Shown here piece after piece: positions 45,305-54,048 of a DNA stretch of 64,000 nt. Source of the stretch: Neolewinella marina (GTDB lineage Bacteria; Bacteroidota; Bacteroidia; Chitinophagales; Saprospiraceae); assembly GCF_002631205.1 (NCBI RefSeq), contig NZ_PDLO01000007.1, positions 124,001-188,000 on the forward strand, written 5' to 3'. Under the pieces are notes generated by a model. It was not told the DNA's origin. It ran no database searches and was given only the letters and a program-made list of their open reading frames with translations. The first letter of the stretch is position 1. The number at the start of each line of letters is the position of its first letter. The position numbers and the translations under genes are program-made.

Positions 45305-46807
45305 CTACTGACGGCCATCGACCACCCGGTCCGTGCCGAGGTAGCGGTTCTCCCGGGTATGGTACCAGTGACGGGTAGCGGGCAGGATTAGGCCCTCGAT
45401 CTCCGCCTCATCTTCCAGCAGGATGTACTCTCCCGATGCGGGACCTTCGGCCGCGTGGTAAAAGCGGTAGCCCTGGAGAGCGTAGGATACCGGGTCAAAC
45501 AGGAAAAACCACACGTCACCCCCGGTGTCCGGGGTATAGTGCACCTCCAGCTCGAGCATTTCACGCCCGTCGTACCATACCCGATGGACCCGGGGCTGGA
45601 GGAGGGTGCCCGCGTCGGAGAGTTTCATGGGCAAACCCCAGAGATAGTCGTAGTAGTCGCGCAGCAGCTCAGCCCGCTCCCGCGTTAGCCGGTTGGCCCG
45701 GAGCAGGGAATCGGAAACTTCGCTTTCGCCCTGGTAACGATAGCTGAACTCGTCGTTCTGGATACTCAACTCAATCCGTTTCCCGCCGCTGTATTGCTGA
45801 AGGGCGAAGTCGCCGGTGCCGGGGGACAGGGTCAGGCCGGTAAGGCGGGTGTCGCCACCGGGTCGCGATTCGGAAAGCCAGAAGCCGTAGGGCTGGCGGC
45901 CCCATACTCCCCGGGGATCGTGGTAGCGGATGCTGCGCGAAAGCAGGGTGTCGGGGAGGAGGTCCACGGGTTCCCGCGACCACTCGCGGAGCGACCGTTC
46001 GTTCATCCGGATGTAGTGGTCGTTGCCCGCCTCCCGGGCCAGGTCCAGGCTGGTTTGCATCAGGCGGTGTGCCAGGGTGTCGTTGCCCAGTTCCCGTTCG
46101 ATGAGGGCCTGGCGGCGGGTGCGGCCGAACTGCGGACCGGTGGCGGCCGCCCAGCGGTCGATCCAGGTTTTGGCCAGCGACAGGTTCTCCGTTTCCAGAT
46201 AGTAGCGGGCGGCTTCGTAGTAGTCGTTGGGGTCGGAGGCGGGGTTGAGGTGCTGCCGGGCTTCCTGGGCCACCCGCTGGTCGGTGTCCAATTCCAGGGG
46301 CAGGCCCACCCGGTACCACTCCCACTCCAGCACGAGTTCGGCTGCGGAGTGGGCAAGGTTCATCCACCGGTATTCCAGGCTCTCCACCCGGCGGGACAAG
46401 CGTTCGGCGGGGGCGTCGAAGCGCAGGACATCGGAGGCCGCATTGTATTCCTGGGCGCCCCAGCGGTCGGTCACGGCATTGAGGATCCAGGTCCAGGCCG
46501 TATCGCGCCGCGGGATCAGGTAGAGGGAGTAGGTGCCGGCCGGAACTTCGTTGTCCCCGATGCGGACCGGGGTGGAAAATTGCAGCAGGGTGTTCTCGTT
46601 GGCCCCGGCCCGCCAGACTTCCCCGTAGGGCACCAGGTCGCCGAAGATGAGGCGTTGGCGAACCGACGGACGGTGGTAGTCCACGGACAGCTCCGTGTAT
46701 CCTGCGGTAACGGCGTGACGGGCCGGCTGGCTGGCGGGCGGGGCCACAAACTGGGCTGCCGCGGGGGTGGGCAGGATCAGCCACAGCAGCAATAGGAAAC
46801 GAAGCAT
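45305..46807 (-). CDS. Secreted DUF2911 protein with second C-terminal domain
   Basis: A 500-residue exported protein (signal about 1-18). Residues about 20-190 match DUF2911: YHRPSVRQRLIFGDLVPYGEVWRAGANENT, GTYSLYLIPRRDTAWTWILN, and LVLEWEWYRVGLPLELD. The last 200 residues (IRYHDPRGVWG, YYDYLWGLPMKLSDAG, EIEGLILPATRHWYH) resemble another Bacteroidota domain, likely DUF6503. Having both in one chain is notable. ATG 46807 opens the signal peptide; the frame extends to 46945 without support. Confidence 0.75.
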   Translation of the reverse strand: MLRFLLLLWLILPTPAAAQFVAPPASQPARHAVTAGYTELSVDYHRPSVRQRLIFGDLVPYGEVWRAGANENTLLQFSTPVRIGDNEVPAGTYSLYLIPRRDTAWTWILNAVTDRWGAQEYNAASDVLRFDAPAERLSRRVESLEYRWMNLAHSAAELVLEWEWYRVGLPLELDTDQRVAQEARQHLNPASDPNDYYEAARYYLETENLSLAKTWIDRWAAATGPQFGRTRRQALIERELGNDTLAHRLMQTSLDLAREAGNDHYIRMNERSLREWSREPVDLLPDTLLSRSIRYHDPRGVWGRQPYGFWLSESRPGGDTRLTGLTLSPGTGDFALQQYSGGKRIELSIQNDEFSYRYQGESEVSDSLLRANRLTRERAELLRDYYDYLWGLPMKLSDAGTLLQPRVHRVWYDGREMLELEVHYTPDTGGDVWFFLFDPVSYALQGYRFYHAAEGPASGEYILLEDEAEIEGLILPATRHWYHTRENRYLGTDRVVDGRQ

Positions 46808-46820
46808 GGGGAAAGATTGA

Positions 46821-46838
46821 AGGGGCGGCTTAGCCCCT
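46821..46838. terminator. Hairpin between the YheT-like hydrolase and DUF2911 genes
   Basis: AGGGGC-GGCTTA-GCCCCT forms a perfect 6-base stem with a 6-base loop in the 55-base gap between two minus-strand genes. Only a short pyrimidine stretch follows on the minus strand, so it is a weak terminator candidate. Confidence 0.35.
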
Positions 46839-46862
46839 CCCATTATACGGCGGCGGACCGGT

Positions 46863-47846
46863 TCATCCATTTTCCACGAAGGCCAGGGCGCGCTCGTCCA
46901 TACCGTTCCAGTCCTTGCCCCGGAGGGAAAAGCCCACGTGGCCACCCCCGCGGGGTTGCTCCACCCGGATCAGGGGGTGGCCACGCGCCAGGTCCACCGG
47001 CGTACACGCCTCCGGTACGATGGGGTCGTTGAGGGCGTTGACGATGAGGACGGGGACGGCCGTTTCTCCCACGTAGTTGCCCGAGGAGAGGTAGTCGTAG
47101 TAGGCATCCAGGTCGTCGTACCCCCCGATGACCGCCGAGAACGCCCGGTCAAAATCCCGCCATACGGCCACCCGGTCGAGGGCGGAGAGGTCGACCAGAC
47201 CGGGGAACTGGGCTTCCTTGGCGGCAATTTTCGCCGACAATGAGCGGAAAAATTTCTGCTTGTAGATCCAGTTGTCGGGGCGTTCCAGGCTGTCCACGCT
47301 GTGCTGGATAAAGCAGGGGGCCGAGAAGGCTACCCCGTGGGTCACCGCTTCCGGCACCTGCCGCCCCGCCGTGCCCAGGTACTTCAGGGTAAGGTTCCCT
47401 CCCATACTGTAGCCGATCAGTACGATGCGGTCATAGCGGCCGGTGGCCACGGCGTGGTCGACCACGGTTTCCAGGTCTTCGCTCTGTCCGTGGGAGTAGA
47501 GCTTGGGCGTCCGGTTCATTTCCCCGGAACAGCTGCGGCAGTTCCAGGCCAGGGCGTGCCAGCCGTGACGGGCGAAGTAGTGGGCCGCGCTGGCGATGTA
47601 GGCGCGGTGGCTGTCGCCCTCTAGTCCGTGGCTCAGGATGACGAGCTGGCGGCTGTCTCCGCGTTCGAGCCAGTCGAGGTCGAGGAAATCGCCGTCGGGA
47701 GTGTCGATCCGCTCGCGGCGGTAGGCGATATTAACCCGGGCGAAAAGGTGGGGAACAATGGTCTGGTAGTGGCCGGTGAAGCGTTGGAGCATAAACGGAA
47801 GGGCGTAAGCGCGCCGGTTTTCGGGGTATGGCGGAGCGGGTGCCAT
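46863..47846 (-). CDS. YheT-family alpha/beta hydrolase
   Basis: A 327-residue serine hydrolase of the YheT/EMB8 group. Seen: a family-typical N-terminus (RRAYALPFMLQRFTGHYQTI with NPHLQT-like placement), LVILSHGLEGDS, the nucleophile elbow GYSMGGN, the acid in NDPIVP and the histidine in RGGGHVGF. Substrates are unclear; esterase activity is likely. ATG 47846 is used; a longer frame to 47960 would overlap the divergent gene. Confidence 0.85.
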   Translation of the reverse strand: MAPAPPYPENRRAYALPFMLQRFTGHYQTIVPHLFARVNIAYRRERIDTPDGDFLDLDWLERGDSRQLVILSHGLEGDSHRAYIASAAHYFARHGWHALAWNCRSCSGEMNRTPKLYSHGQSEDLETVVDHAVATGRYDRIVLIGYSMGGNLTLKYLGTAGRQVPEAVTHGVAFSAPCFIQHSVDSLERPDNWIYKQKFFRSLSAKIAAKEAQFPGLVDLSALDRVAVWRDFDRAFSAVIGGYDDLDAYYDYLSSGNYVGETAVPVLIVNALNDPIVPEACTPVDLARGHPLIRVEQPRGGGHVGFSLRGKDWNGMDERALAFVENG

Positions 47847-47916
47847 GAAAACCAAAGGACAGCCGGGTAGTTTGGTTTGGGGGGCATTCCACCCCTTCTT
47901 TCCCAGCTCCCGTCGT

Positions 47917-48528
47917 ATGAAGTACCCCCTCCTCCTGCTGTTCGCCCTGTTCCTGGGCACCCGCGCTCCGGCGCAATCCCTTCCTGCCTCGCCCTTCCCC
48001 GACGAATACCGTACGGCGGAAGCCCTGGAAACGGCCCGCCTGCGTCACCAGCAGACGGCCATGCTCGTCCTTGGTGGATGGGCCCTGGGCAATATCGGAC
48101 TCGGACTGGCGCTGAGGTCCCGGCGAACGGGGGAGGACCGCCGCTTTCACGAAATGAATGCCCTGTGGAATACCGTCAACCTGGGCATTGCCGGACTGGG
48201 CTACCTATCCGTGGCCCGCACCGATCCCACTGCCCTGGGCGCCTTTGCCAGCCTGCTCGAAAACCAGGGCCTCCAGAAGATACTACTGTTCAATGCGGGG
48301 CTGGACGTGGGGTACCTGGCAGGGGGCTTTTATCTGCTGGAGCGGGCGCGCCGCCCGGATGTCGATCGCGACCGGCTGCGTGGCTACGGGCGCAGCATCA
48401 TTTTACAGGGTGGCTTTTTGCTGGCTTTCGACCTGGTCAACTATTTCCTCGCGGCCGGCCGCAATCCGGACTACGCGCCGCTGCTGGGGGTGACGTCGGA
48501 AGGGGTAGGGCTCACCCTGGGGTTCTGA
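47917..48528 (+). CDS. Secreted or membrane protein, DUF6992-like
   Basis: A 203-residue protein with a signal peptide (about 1-20) and about four further hydrophobic segments (LVLGGWALGNIGLGLAL, NALWNTVNLGIAGLGYL, LLFNAGLDVGYLAGGFYLL, IILQGGFLLAFDLVNYFL). The NALWNTVNLGIA block resembles DUF6992 of Bacteroidota; function unknown. It is divergent from the YheT-like gene with 70 bases between them. A strong hairpin follows the stop directly. Confidence 0.7.
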   Translation: MKYPLLLLFALFLGTRAPAQSLPASPFPDEYRTAEALETARLRHQQTAMLVLGGWALGNIGLGLALRSRRTGEDRRFHEMNALWNTVNLGIAGLGYLSVARTDPTALGAFASLLENQGLQKILLFNAGLDVGYLAGGFYLLERARRPDVDRDRLRGYGRSIILQGGFLLAFDLVNYFLAAGRNPDYAPLLGVTSEGVGLTLGF

Positions 48529-48569
48529 AAAAAAAAGCGCCCCGCGCCGGAAATCCGGGGCGGGGCGCT
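48528..48569 (-). terminator. Strong intrinsic terminator between convergent genes
   Basis: AGCGCCCCG (48536-48544) pairs perfectly with CGGGGCGCT (48561-48569), with an inner CCGG-AAAT-CCGG stem. For the minus-strand gene at 48598-49656 the hairpin is followed by nine T (complement of the A-run 48528-48536), a textbook terminator. The plus-strand gene gets the same stem but no T-run. Confidence 0.85.
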
Positions 48570-48597
48570 GAAAATAACAGTAGGTTGTTCTGGTCGA

Positions 48598-49656
48598 CTA
48601 GCGATTTGTCGAACCGAAGGACTTGGCGTCCTTATTCTGGCTAACCAAATCGTTCAGCACTTTCTCGGCGGCGTCGAAGAAGGTGTAGACGTGCTCCTTC
48701 TGATCGGTAAGCAGCTGGTCGGGATTAATGGCTTCCGCGGCCTGCTTGAGTTTATCGAGCTGGGACTGGGGGGTAGAGAAGCGGTCCTGGGTGGCTATTT
48801 CGCTCAGCAAGCTGGCGGTGTGCTTGAAGGCATCAGCCGCGTAGTCGGCGTGTTCGTCACTGTGGCGGTCGGTCTGCATGGCTTTTGCCTTTTCCAGGAT
48901 CAGCCCTTTCGTTGCGGTGAAGTTTCCAATGGAAATGGCTTCGGCGTTCTTCATGGCTTCTACGGCGTTGAGGAGCTTGTTCAGCCCTTCGCCGATGAAT
49001 TCGTGGTTGAGATCGACCTTGCCGTCGATGTTCATGGTGGCCCAGCGGTTAAAGTCGTCGAGTTCCCGTTGGTAGCTCACGTAACCGGGCTCCAGTACTA
49101 CCAGGGTAGGAATGGAACGGAGCAGGCGCATCCGGTCGACCCGGTCCTTGAAGGCGGCGTCGAGGGCAAAGAACTTCAGCGCTTTTTTAGCGCCGATTTC
49201 GTCGTCCAGCCGGTCAAAGTAGTCCTTCTTCAGCTCCATTTCGGCGATGTCGAGTTCCCAGTAGTCTTCAATGAACTCACCCGTTTCACCGAGTTCGTCC
49301 TTTGGAGTATCGTCTTCGGACATTTCTTCCCGGTACTGGTTGATCAGGTTGCGGCGGCGGGCGGTGATGGCCTCCTTATCGCGCTGGTAGTCGTCGAATA
49401 TCGGGTCGAACTCATTGATTTCGTCTTCGGACAACTCCATGGCCTCGATGGCGGTCTTACGGAAATCGACCATCAGGCGGGTGTTCACCATGCGTTCAAA
49501 GTCGCTGTTGTCGAGCTTGGGCTGGTCGATGTCGGCCTGCATGCCGGGTTTGGCCATCTTGTCCTGGGAGCGATCAATGCGCTGGTTGATCTCCTCCTGG
49601 GCGGCCAGGGGTAAACTGAGTGCGAGGGTAAGTAAGGCTAAAAGGAAGTTTTTCAT
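48598..49656 (-). CDS. Secreted helical protein of unknown function
   Basis: A 352-residue exported protein (signal ending LPLAAQE). The mature part is charged and mostly helical, with likely coiled segments (LSEDEINEFDPIFDDYQRDK; ELDIAEMELKKDYFDRLDDE). Parts recall Spy/CpxP-like stress sensors seen in Bacteroidota, but the match is weak and I do not assign a family. ATG 49656 opens the signal; an upstream ATG at 49680 is possible. It ends at a strong terminator. Confidence 0.7.
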   Translation of the reverse strand: MKNFLLALLTLALSLPLAAQEEINQRIDRSQDKMAKPGMQADIDQPKLDNSDFERMVNTRLMVDFRKTAIEAMELSEDEINEFDPIFDDYQRDKEAITARRRNLINQYREEMSEDDTPKDELGETGEFIEDYWELDIAEMELKKDYFDRLDDEIGAKKALKFFALDAAFKDRVDRMRLLRSIPTLVVLEPGYVSYQRELDDFNRWATMNIDGKVDLNHEFIGEGLNKLLNAVEAMKNAEAISIGNFTATKGLILEKAKAMQTDRHSDEHADYAADAFKHTASLLSEIATQDRFSTPQSQLDKLKQAAEAINPDQLLTDQKEHVYTFFDAAEKVLNDLVSQNKDAKSFGSTNR

Positions 49657-49870
49657 AAATGTAGGGGTTATGTTATTCAATAAACTGTGGATCAGCTGAT
49701 TAATTCGCTTGATCTGCTATATAACGGGAAGCCCCCGGGGGGATGTTCGGCAAAGGTCCGGGTATCGGGCCCGGGGGGAATTCGTCGGCCGTTCCCTACC
49801 GTCGTATCTTGGCCATAACTTGTCTCCGCTGAATCTCGTTACCTTAAGAAATCCACCCGCGGCCCATTCC

Positions 49871-52800
49871 GTGAAAGCTTTCTGTACCCTCCTGTTGCTG
49901 TTCCTGGTTGCCACCCTGGGTGGACAGGCCATGCGCATTGAGTACTTCACGGTGACGGATGGCCTAAGCACCCGCGACATCAACGACCTCCACATCGGAG
50001 ACGACGGCTACCTCTGGGTGGCCACCATGGACGGGCTGAACCGCTTTGACGGTCACGGCTTCGTGTCCTTCGGGCAGGGCCTTGGCAACGAGCCCGGATT
50101 GAGCCGGGGCGCCATTGAGAGCGTTCGGGCCGACAACGATGGCCATCTCATCATCACTTTCAATGAGTTCTACGGTTACTTCGACCGCTTCGATCCGCGG
50201 GATTTCTCCGTCGAGCAGGTGCGCATGGTGCCCAGTACCGGGGTGGTGGGGTATCCGCGCACGATTGAGACGGACCAGTTCGGGCGCACCTTCGTGGTGA
50301 CCATCGGGCAGGCGGGGACCATCATCTACGAATACACCAACAAGGGATTCGAGGCCATCTATCAGCAGCCCGACGACGGGTGGCTCACCTTTGCCCCGCG
50401 GATCGAGCTGCTGCCCCTCACCAATGGACAGTTCCTGCTCTACGATGAGGAGCACGGCTTTCGCCACCTGTCGGCCAACGGGGAACTGCTGGGTACCTTC
50501 TTTCCCCCCCAGACCGCCCAGCGGCGGCTCTACACCATGGCCGAGGGCCCGGACGGCTATGTCTACCTCAGTTTCCGCGACGGCTATCCGCTGTACCGCT
50601 GGTTGCCCGAAGGGGACGAGGGGCCCGAGCCCGTTCCCGACCTGGACTCCGGGCTCCACTACACCCGCATCTTCCGCGACGAACTGGGGCAACTGCTGTT
50701 GCTCGGCACGGAGGACATCCTCGGAAAACAGTACCCCGATGAGTATTACCTCATCGATACCGCGGGCCACTTTCAGTTCTTCGAGCGGGAGTTGCCCACC
50801 AACCGACTGGTGACCAGTATCGCCGCGGTGAACTTCAACGAGACGGCCTACCTCGGCCTCCGGGAAGGCCTCGGGGTCATGGAGCGGTACGTCAAGTCGA
50901 TCGGGAACTACCTGAACGAGGATTCGGGGGAATTGTACCGGAGCCCCGTCCAGGGCATCGCCGAGGATTCCGCCGGTACGGTCTACATTGCCGACGCGAG
51001 CGGCGCGATCTATACCATGGCCCGGGGGAGCCGGGAGCTGGAGCAACTTCCGCTGGTAGACACCGCCGGCGCGCCCGTGCTGGTGAGGGAAATCCGCCAG
51101 CTTATCTACGACCGTATCCGGAACGCCATCTGGGGCGTGGCCCAGCCGTCCGGACTCAGCAAGGGGGGGCTGCTCCTGCGCTATAATGTCGCTACGGGCA
51201 TCACCGAAACCTACGCCTCCACCTACCCCCTGATTTGCCTGGCCATGGCACCCCAGGGAACCATTTACCTCGGCGCCACCGATCCCCGCAAGGTGGGGCT
51301 GCTGCTGCAGTACGACGAGCGTACGGGCGGATTTGCCGAGCTGGTCGACTACGAAGGCAACCAGGTGAGGATCCGCGGCCTGCGCATCAACTATCTGGTA
51401 CACTCCCGGAGCGGACAACTCCTCCTCGGCACCCGGCAGCGGGGCCTGATCGGTTACGACCCGGCTACGGGACGTTCTCATGTCTACAGCAAGTCGGACA
51501 CCTCCCGCCAGGCCATCGAGATGAATGCCCTGACCATCAACTGCATCTACGAGGACATCGGCGGCAAGTGGTGGCTGGGTACCGACGCCGGCCTGCGCAT
51601 CATCGACCCCCACAGCGGTACCGAGCGCAGCTACGGCCGGCAGGACGGGCTGAGCAGCAATACGGTGGTGGGCATCGTGCCGGACTCCACCGGGGGCTAC
51701 TGGCTTTCTACCCACAACGGCCTTGTCCACCTGCCCGATGACCTCGACAACGGAACCTTCCGTCGGTACTACATGGAAGATGGCCTGGCGTCCGACAATT
51801 TTAACCGCTACTCTTTCCTGCGCGACCGCAGCGGCCGCTACTTCTTTGGCGGGGACAACGGGCTTTCCGTATTTCGCGACGACGACCTGAGCGTAGAGTC
51901 CGCCGGTTCCGACGTGATGATCACCGAAGTCGTCATCTACGGGCGGGGAGAAACCCGGACGCTGAGCCGCAACCTGGACCAACTCACGGACATCGAGATA
52001 GGGGCCAGTGAAAAAAGCATTGCCGTCTCCTTCGCCCTGCCCGTCGGACAGCGGCCCAGCCTGACCCAGCTGCGCGTCAAGCTTGACGGCTTTAACGAAA
52101 GCTGGCGCGAACTGCGCAACGAGCGTACCGTCCGCTACAACAACCTCCCCTCCGGCAGGTACCAGTTGCTCGTGCAGGCCGCCGGCGCCAACGGGAACTA
52201 CGGCGACCAGGTACTCACCCTCAACATCCGGGTGCGACAGTACCTCATCGAGCGGACGTGGTTCCAGTTCCTCATCGCTACCGTCATCGTGGGCCTCTTC
52301 TTCTTCATTCTCCAGGCCAAGCTGCGGGAACGGCTGAGGAATGAGCAGTTGCGTACCCAGCTGAGCAGCGACATCCACGACGAGGTGAGCGGACTGCTGG
52401 CCGGCATCACCCTCCAGGCGGAACTGCTGCAGCACCGCACCGACGACGAGAAATTGCGTACCCGCCTCCAAACCGTCGGGGAGGCTGGCCGCAACGCCAT
52501 GTCAAAGATGAGCGACGTCATCTGGAGCATCGACAGCCGGCGCGACAACATCGGCAACCTCCTGCAGCGTATGCAGGAACACGCGGATGAAGTGCTACTG
52601 CCACTCGACATCCGTTACGACTTCAGCGCCAAGGGCTTCAACATCGAGAGGGAACTTGCGGGTAACGTTCGCCAGGATCTGTATTTCATCTATAAGGAAG
52701 CCATCAACAACATCGCCCGCCACAGCAACGCAACCTACGTGGAGATCGAGCTGGAGCAATATGCCCAGACCTTCGAGATGTTTATCCGGGACAACGGGGA

Positions 52801-52969
52801 GGGCAAGAAGAGCGAGGAGTACCCGGTCTATTCCAGCACCCGCTTTACGCCCAAGAAGGGGCAGGGAAAGGACAACATGCGCATGCGCGCCCAGCGGTTG
52901 CGGGCGGAACTGACCATTGACGATCGTGCCGGCTACACCCTGATCCTCCGGATGCGCCGCCTGTCCTGA
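49871..52969 (+). CDS. Sensor histidine kinase with two-component propeller and Y_Y_Y domains
   Basis: A 1032-residue membrane kinase. Signal peptide from GTG 49871 (KAFCTLLLLFLVATLGG); two seven-bladed ligand-binding propellers (about 20-700; repeats such as GDDGYLWVATMDGLNRFDG and DIGGKWWLGTDAGLRIID); a Y_Y_Y domain (about 710-790); one membrane helix (FLIATVIVGLFFFIL); HisKA_3-type phosphoacceptor SSDIHDEVSGLL; and HATPase (YKEAINNIARHSNAT, DNGEG, GKDNMRMRAQRL). Such proteins usually sense glycans or other periplasmic ligands and act on a LuxR-type response regulator, none of which is in the window. The frame is open upstream to 49709; GTG is chosen for the signal peptide. Confidence 0.87.
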   Translation: MKAFCTLLLLFLVATLGGQAMRIEYFTVTDGLSTRDINDLHIGDDGYLWVATMDGLNRFDGHGFVSFGQGLGNEPGLSRGAIESVRADNDGHLIITFNEFYGYFDRFDPRDFSVEQVRMVPSTGVVGYPRTIETDQFGRTFVVTIGQAGTIIYEYTNKGFEAIYQQPDDGWLTFAPRIELLPLTNGQFLLYDEEHGFRHLSANGELLGTFFPPQTAQRRLYTMAEGPDGYVYLSFRDGYPLYRWLPEGDEGPEPVPDLDSGLHYTRIFRDELGQLLLLGTEDILGKQYPDEYYLIDTAGHFQFFERELPTNRLVTSIAAVNFNETAYLGLREGLGVMERYVKSIGNYLNEDSGELYRSPVQGIAEDSAGTVYIADASGAIYTMARGSRELEQLPLVDTAGAPVLVREIRQLIYDRIRNAIWGVAQPSGLSKGGLLLRYNVATGITETYASTYPLICLAMAPQGTIYLGATDPRKVGLLLQYDERTGGFAELVDYEGNQVRIRGLRINYLVHSRSGQLLLGTRQRGLIGYDPATGRSHVYSKSDTSRQAIEMNALTINCIYEDIGGKWWLGTDAGLRIIDPHSGTERSYGRQDGLSSNTVVGIVPDSTGGYWLSTHNGLVHLPDDLDNGTFRRYYMEDGLASDNFNRYSFLRDRSGRYFFGGDNGLSVFRDDDLSVESAGSDVMITEVVIYGRGETRTLSRNLDQLTDIEIGASEKSIAVSFALPVGQRPSLTQLRVKLDGFNESWRELRNERTVRYNNLPSGRYQLLVQAAGANGNYGDQVLTLNIRVRQYLIERTWFQFLIATVIVGLFFFILQAKLRERLRNEQLRTQLSSDIHDEVSGLLAGITLQAELLQHRTDDEKLRTRLQTVGEAGRNAMSKMSDVIWSIDSRRDNIGNLLQRMQEHADEVLLPLDIRYDFSAKGFNIERELAGNVRQDLYFIYKEAINNIARHSNATYVEIELEQYAQTFEMFIRDNGEGKKSEEYPVYSSTRFTPKKGQGKDNMRMRAQRLRAELTIDDRAGYTLILRMRRLS

Positions 52970-52971
52970 GA

Positions 52972-54024
52972 CTAGAGGCCGGGCATCCAGGCCAGGCTCG
53001 TAGGACTGGGTACCTTGCGGATAACGTGGTTGAGGCGCAGTCCGCCCCCCGCGCCAACGCGGAATACCCCGATGCTGTGGTCCTGGAGGTTGGCCGCAAG
53101 TAACCACTGGTCGTCTGGGCTGAGTAGGATATCCCGTGGCCGGAGTCCCCCGCTCGGCAGGGTGTCCCTCAGGGTCAGCAGCGGCTTGGCCGCCTCCAGC
53201 CGCAGGGCGGAGATCACGCTGTACTTGCGTTCGCTGACGTACACGTTCCGGCCGCCCCGATCCAGCCGGATGGCCGCCCCGCTGGTGCCTTCCACCACCC
53301 GTTCGGGAAGGGTAGGGACGTTGAGGGCCACCCGGGGGGCACCTTCCCTCAGATCCACCAGGGCCAGGCGGCCGCGGTACTCGAAATTCACCAGCAGGTA
53401 TTCACCCGAGGGGTGCAGCACCAGGTGACGGGGGCCCGATCCCTCAGGAAAATGAATCGTCCAGTCGCGGCGCTCCGTAAGTAGTCCATCCGGGCTCCGG
53501 TCGAAGATGCGCAGGCGGTCGGATCCCAGATCGCAGAGGTAGACCCGGGAGCGGGCGGCGTCGTAGACCGAGCAGTGGGCGTGGGGGTCGGCCTCCCCCG
53601 CGGAAAGCGTGATGCGTTGGCGCACTTCCCCGATCCGACCGTCGTCTTCGAGGCTGACCACGTGCACCGTACCGCTGGCGTAACAGCTTACGATGAGGCT
53701 GCGCTCGGCCAGCGCCACGTGGCAGGGGGCATCACCTTCCAGGCTTACGTTGCTGGTGGGCTCGAACACTACCTTGTTTCCCTTACCGCGCTGCAGCCGG
53801 AAAGCGGTGACCCCGGCCCCGTCCTGCCGGCTGCATTCGCGTACGCCATACACCATCCGCCGCGCGGGATCGGTACAGGTGTAGCTTGGATTCGTGGTCT
53901 TGCCGTGGCCCCGGTATTCCAGGCGACCGTCCTTGGGGGAGAAGTCATAGGCCGAAATGCCACTGGCCTTTCCCGGGGCATCGTCAGACATGGTAGCGGT
54001 GTAACCGCCTACAATCAATAGCAT
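52972..54024 (-). CDS. Lactonase-fold beta-propeller protein (6-phosphogluconolactonase-like)
   Basis: A 350-residue seven-bladed propeller of the bacterial Pgl/YkgB lactonase family. Seen: LLIVGGYTA at the N-terminus, GDAPCHVALAERSLIVSCYASG, the AGEADPHAHCSVYD block, SGPRHLVLHPSGEYLLVNFE and GLRPRDILLSPDDQWLLAANL, all family hallmarks including the His and Arg active-site neighbourhood. It has no signal peptide, so acts in the cytoplasm, perhaps on a sugar lactone. Its stop is 2 bases from the kinase stop. Confidence 0.85.
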   Translation of the reverse strand: MLLIVGGYTATMSDDAPGKASGISAYDFSPKDGRLEYRGHGKTTNPSYTCTDPARRMVYGVRECSRQDGAGVTAFRLQRGKGNKVVFEPTSNVSLEGDAPCHVALAERSLIVSCYASGTVHVVSLEDDGRIGEVRQRITLSAGEADPHAHCSVYDAARSRVYLCDLGSDRLRIFDRSPDGLLTERRDWTIHFPEGSGPRHLVLHPSGEYLLVNFEYRGRLALVDLREGAPRVALNVPTLPERVVEGTSGAAIRLDRGGRNVYVSERKYSVISALRLEAAKPLLTLRDTLPSGGLRPRDILLSPDDQWLLAANLQDHSIGVFRVGAGGGLRLNHVIRKVPSPTSLAWMPGL

Positions 54025-54048
54025 ACTTGATGGTTTCGGTAGGGTGGG

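Noticed and set aside
49964-52471. 835-codon minus-strand frame opposite the sensor kinase
   Set aside because: Shadow frame with low-complexity Val/Gly/Ala/Gln content.
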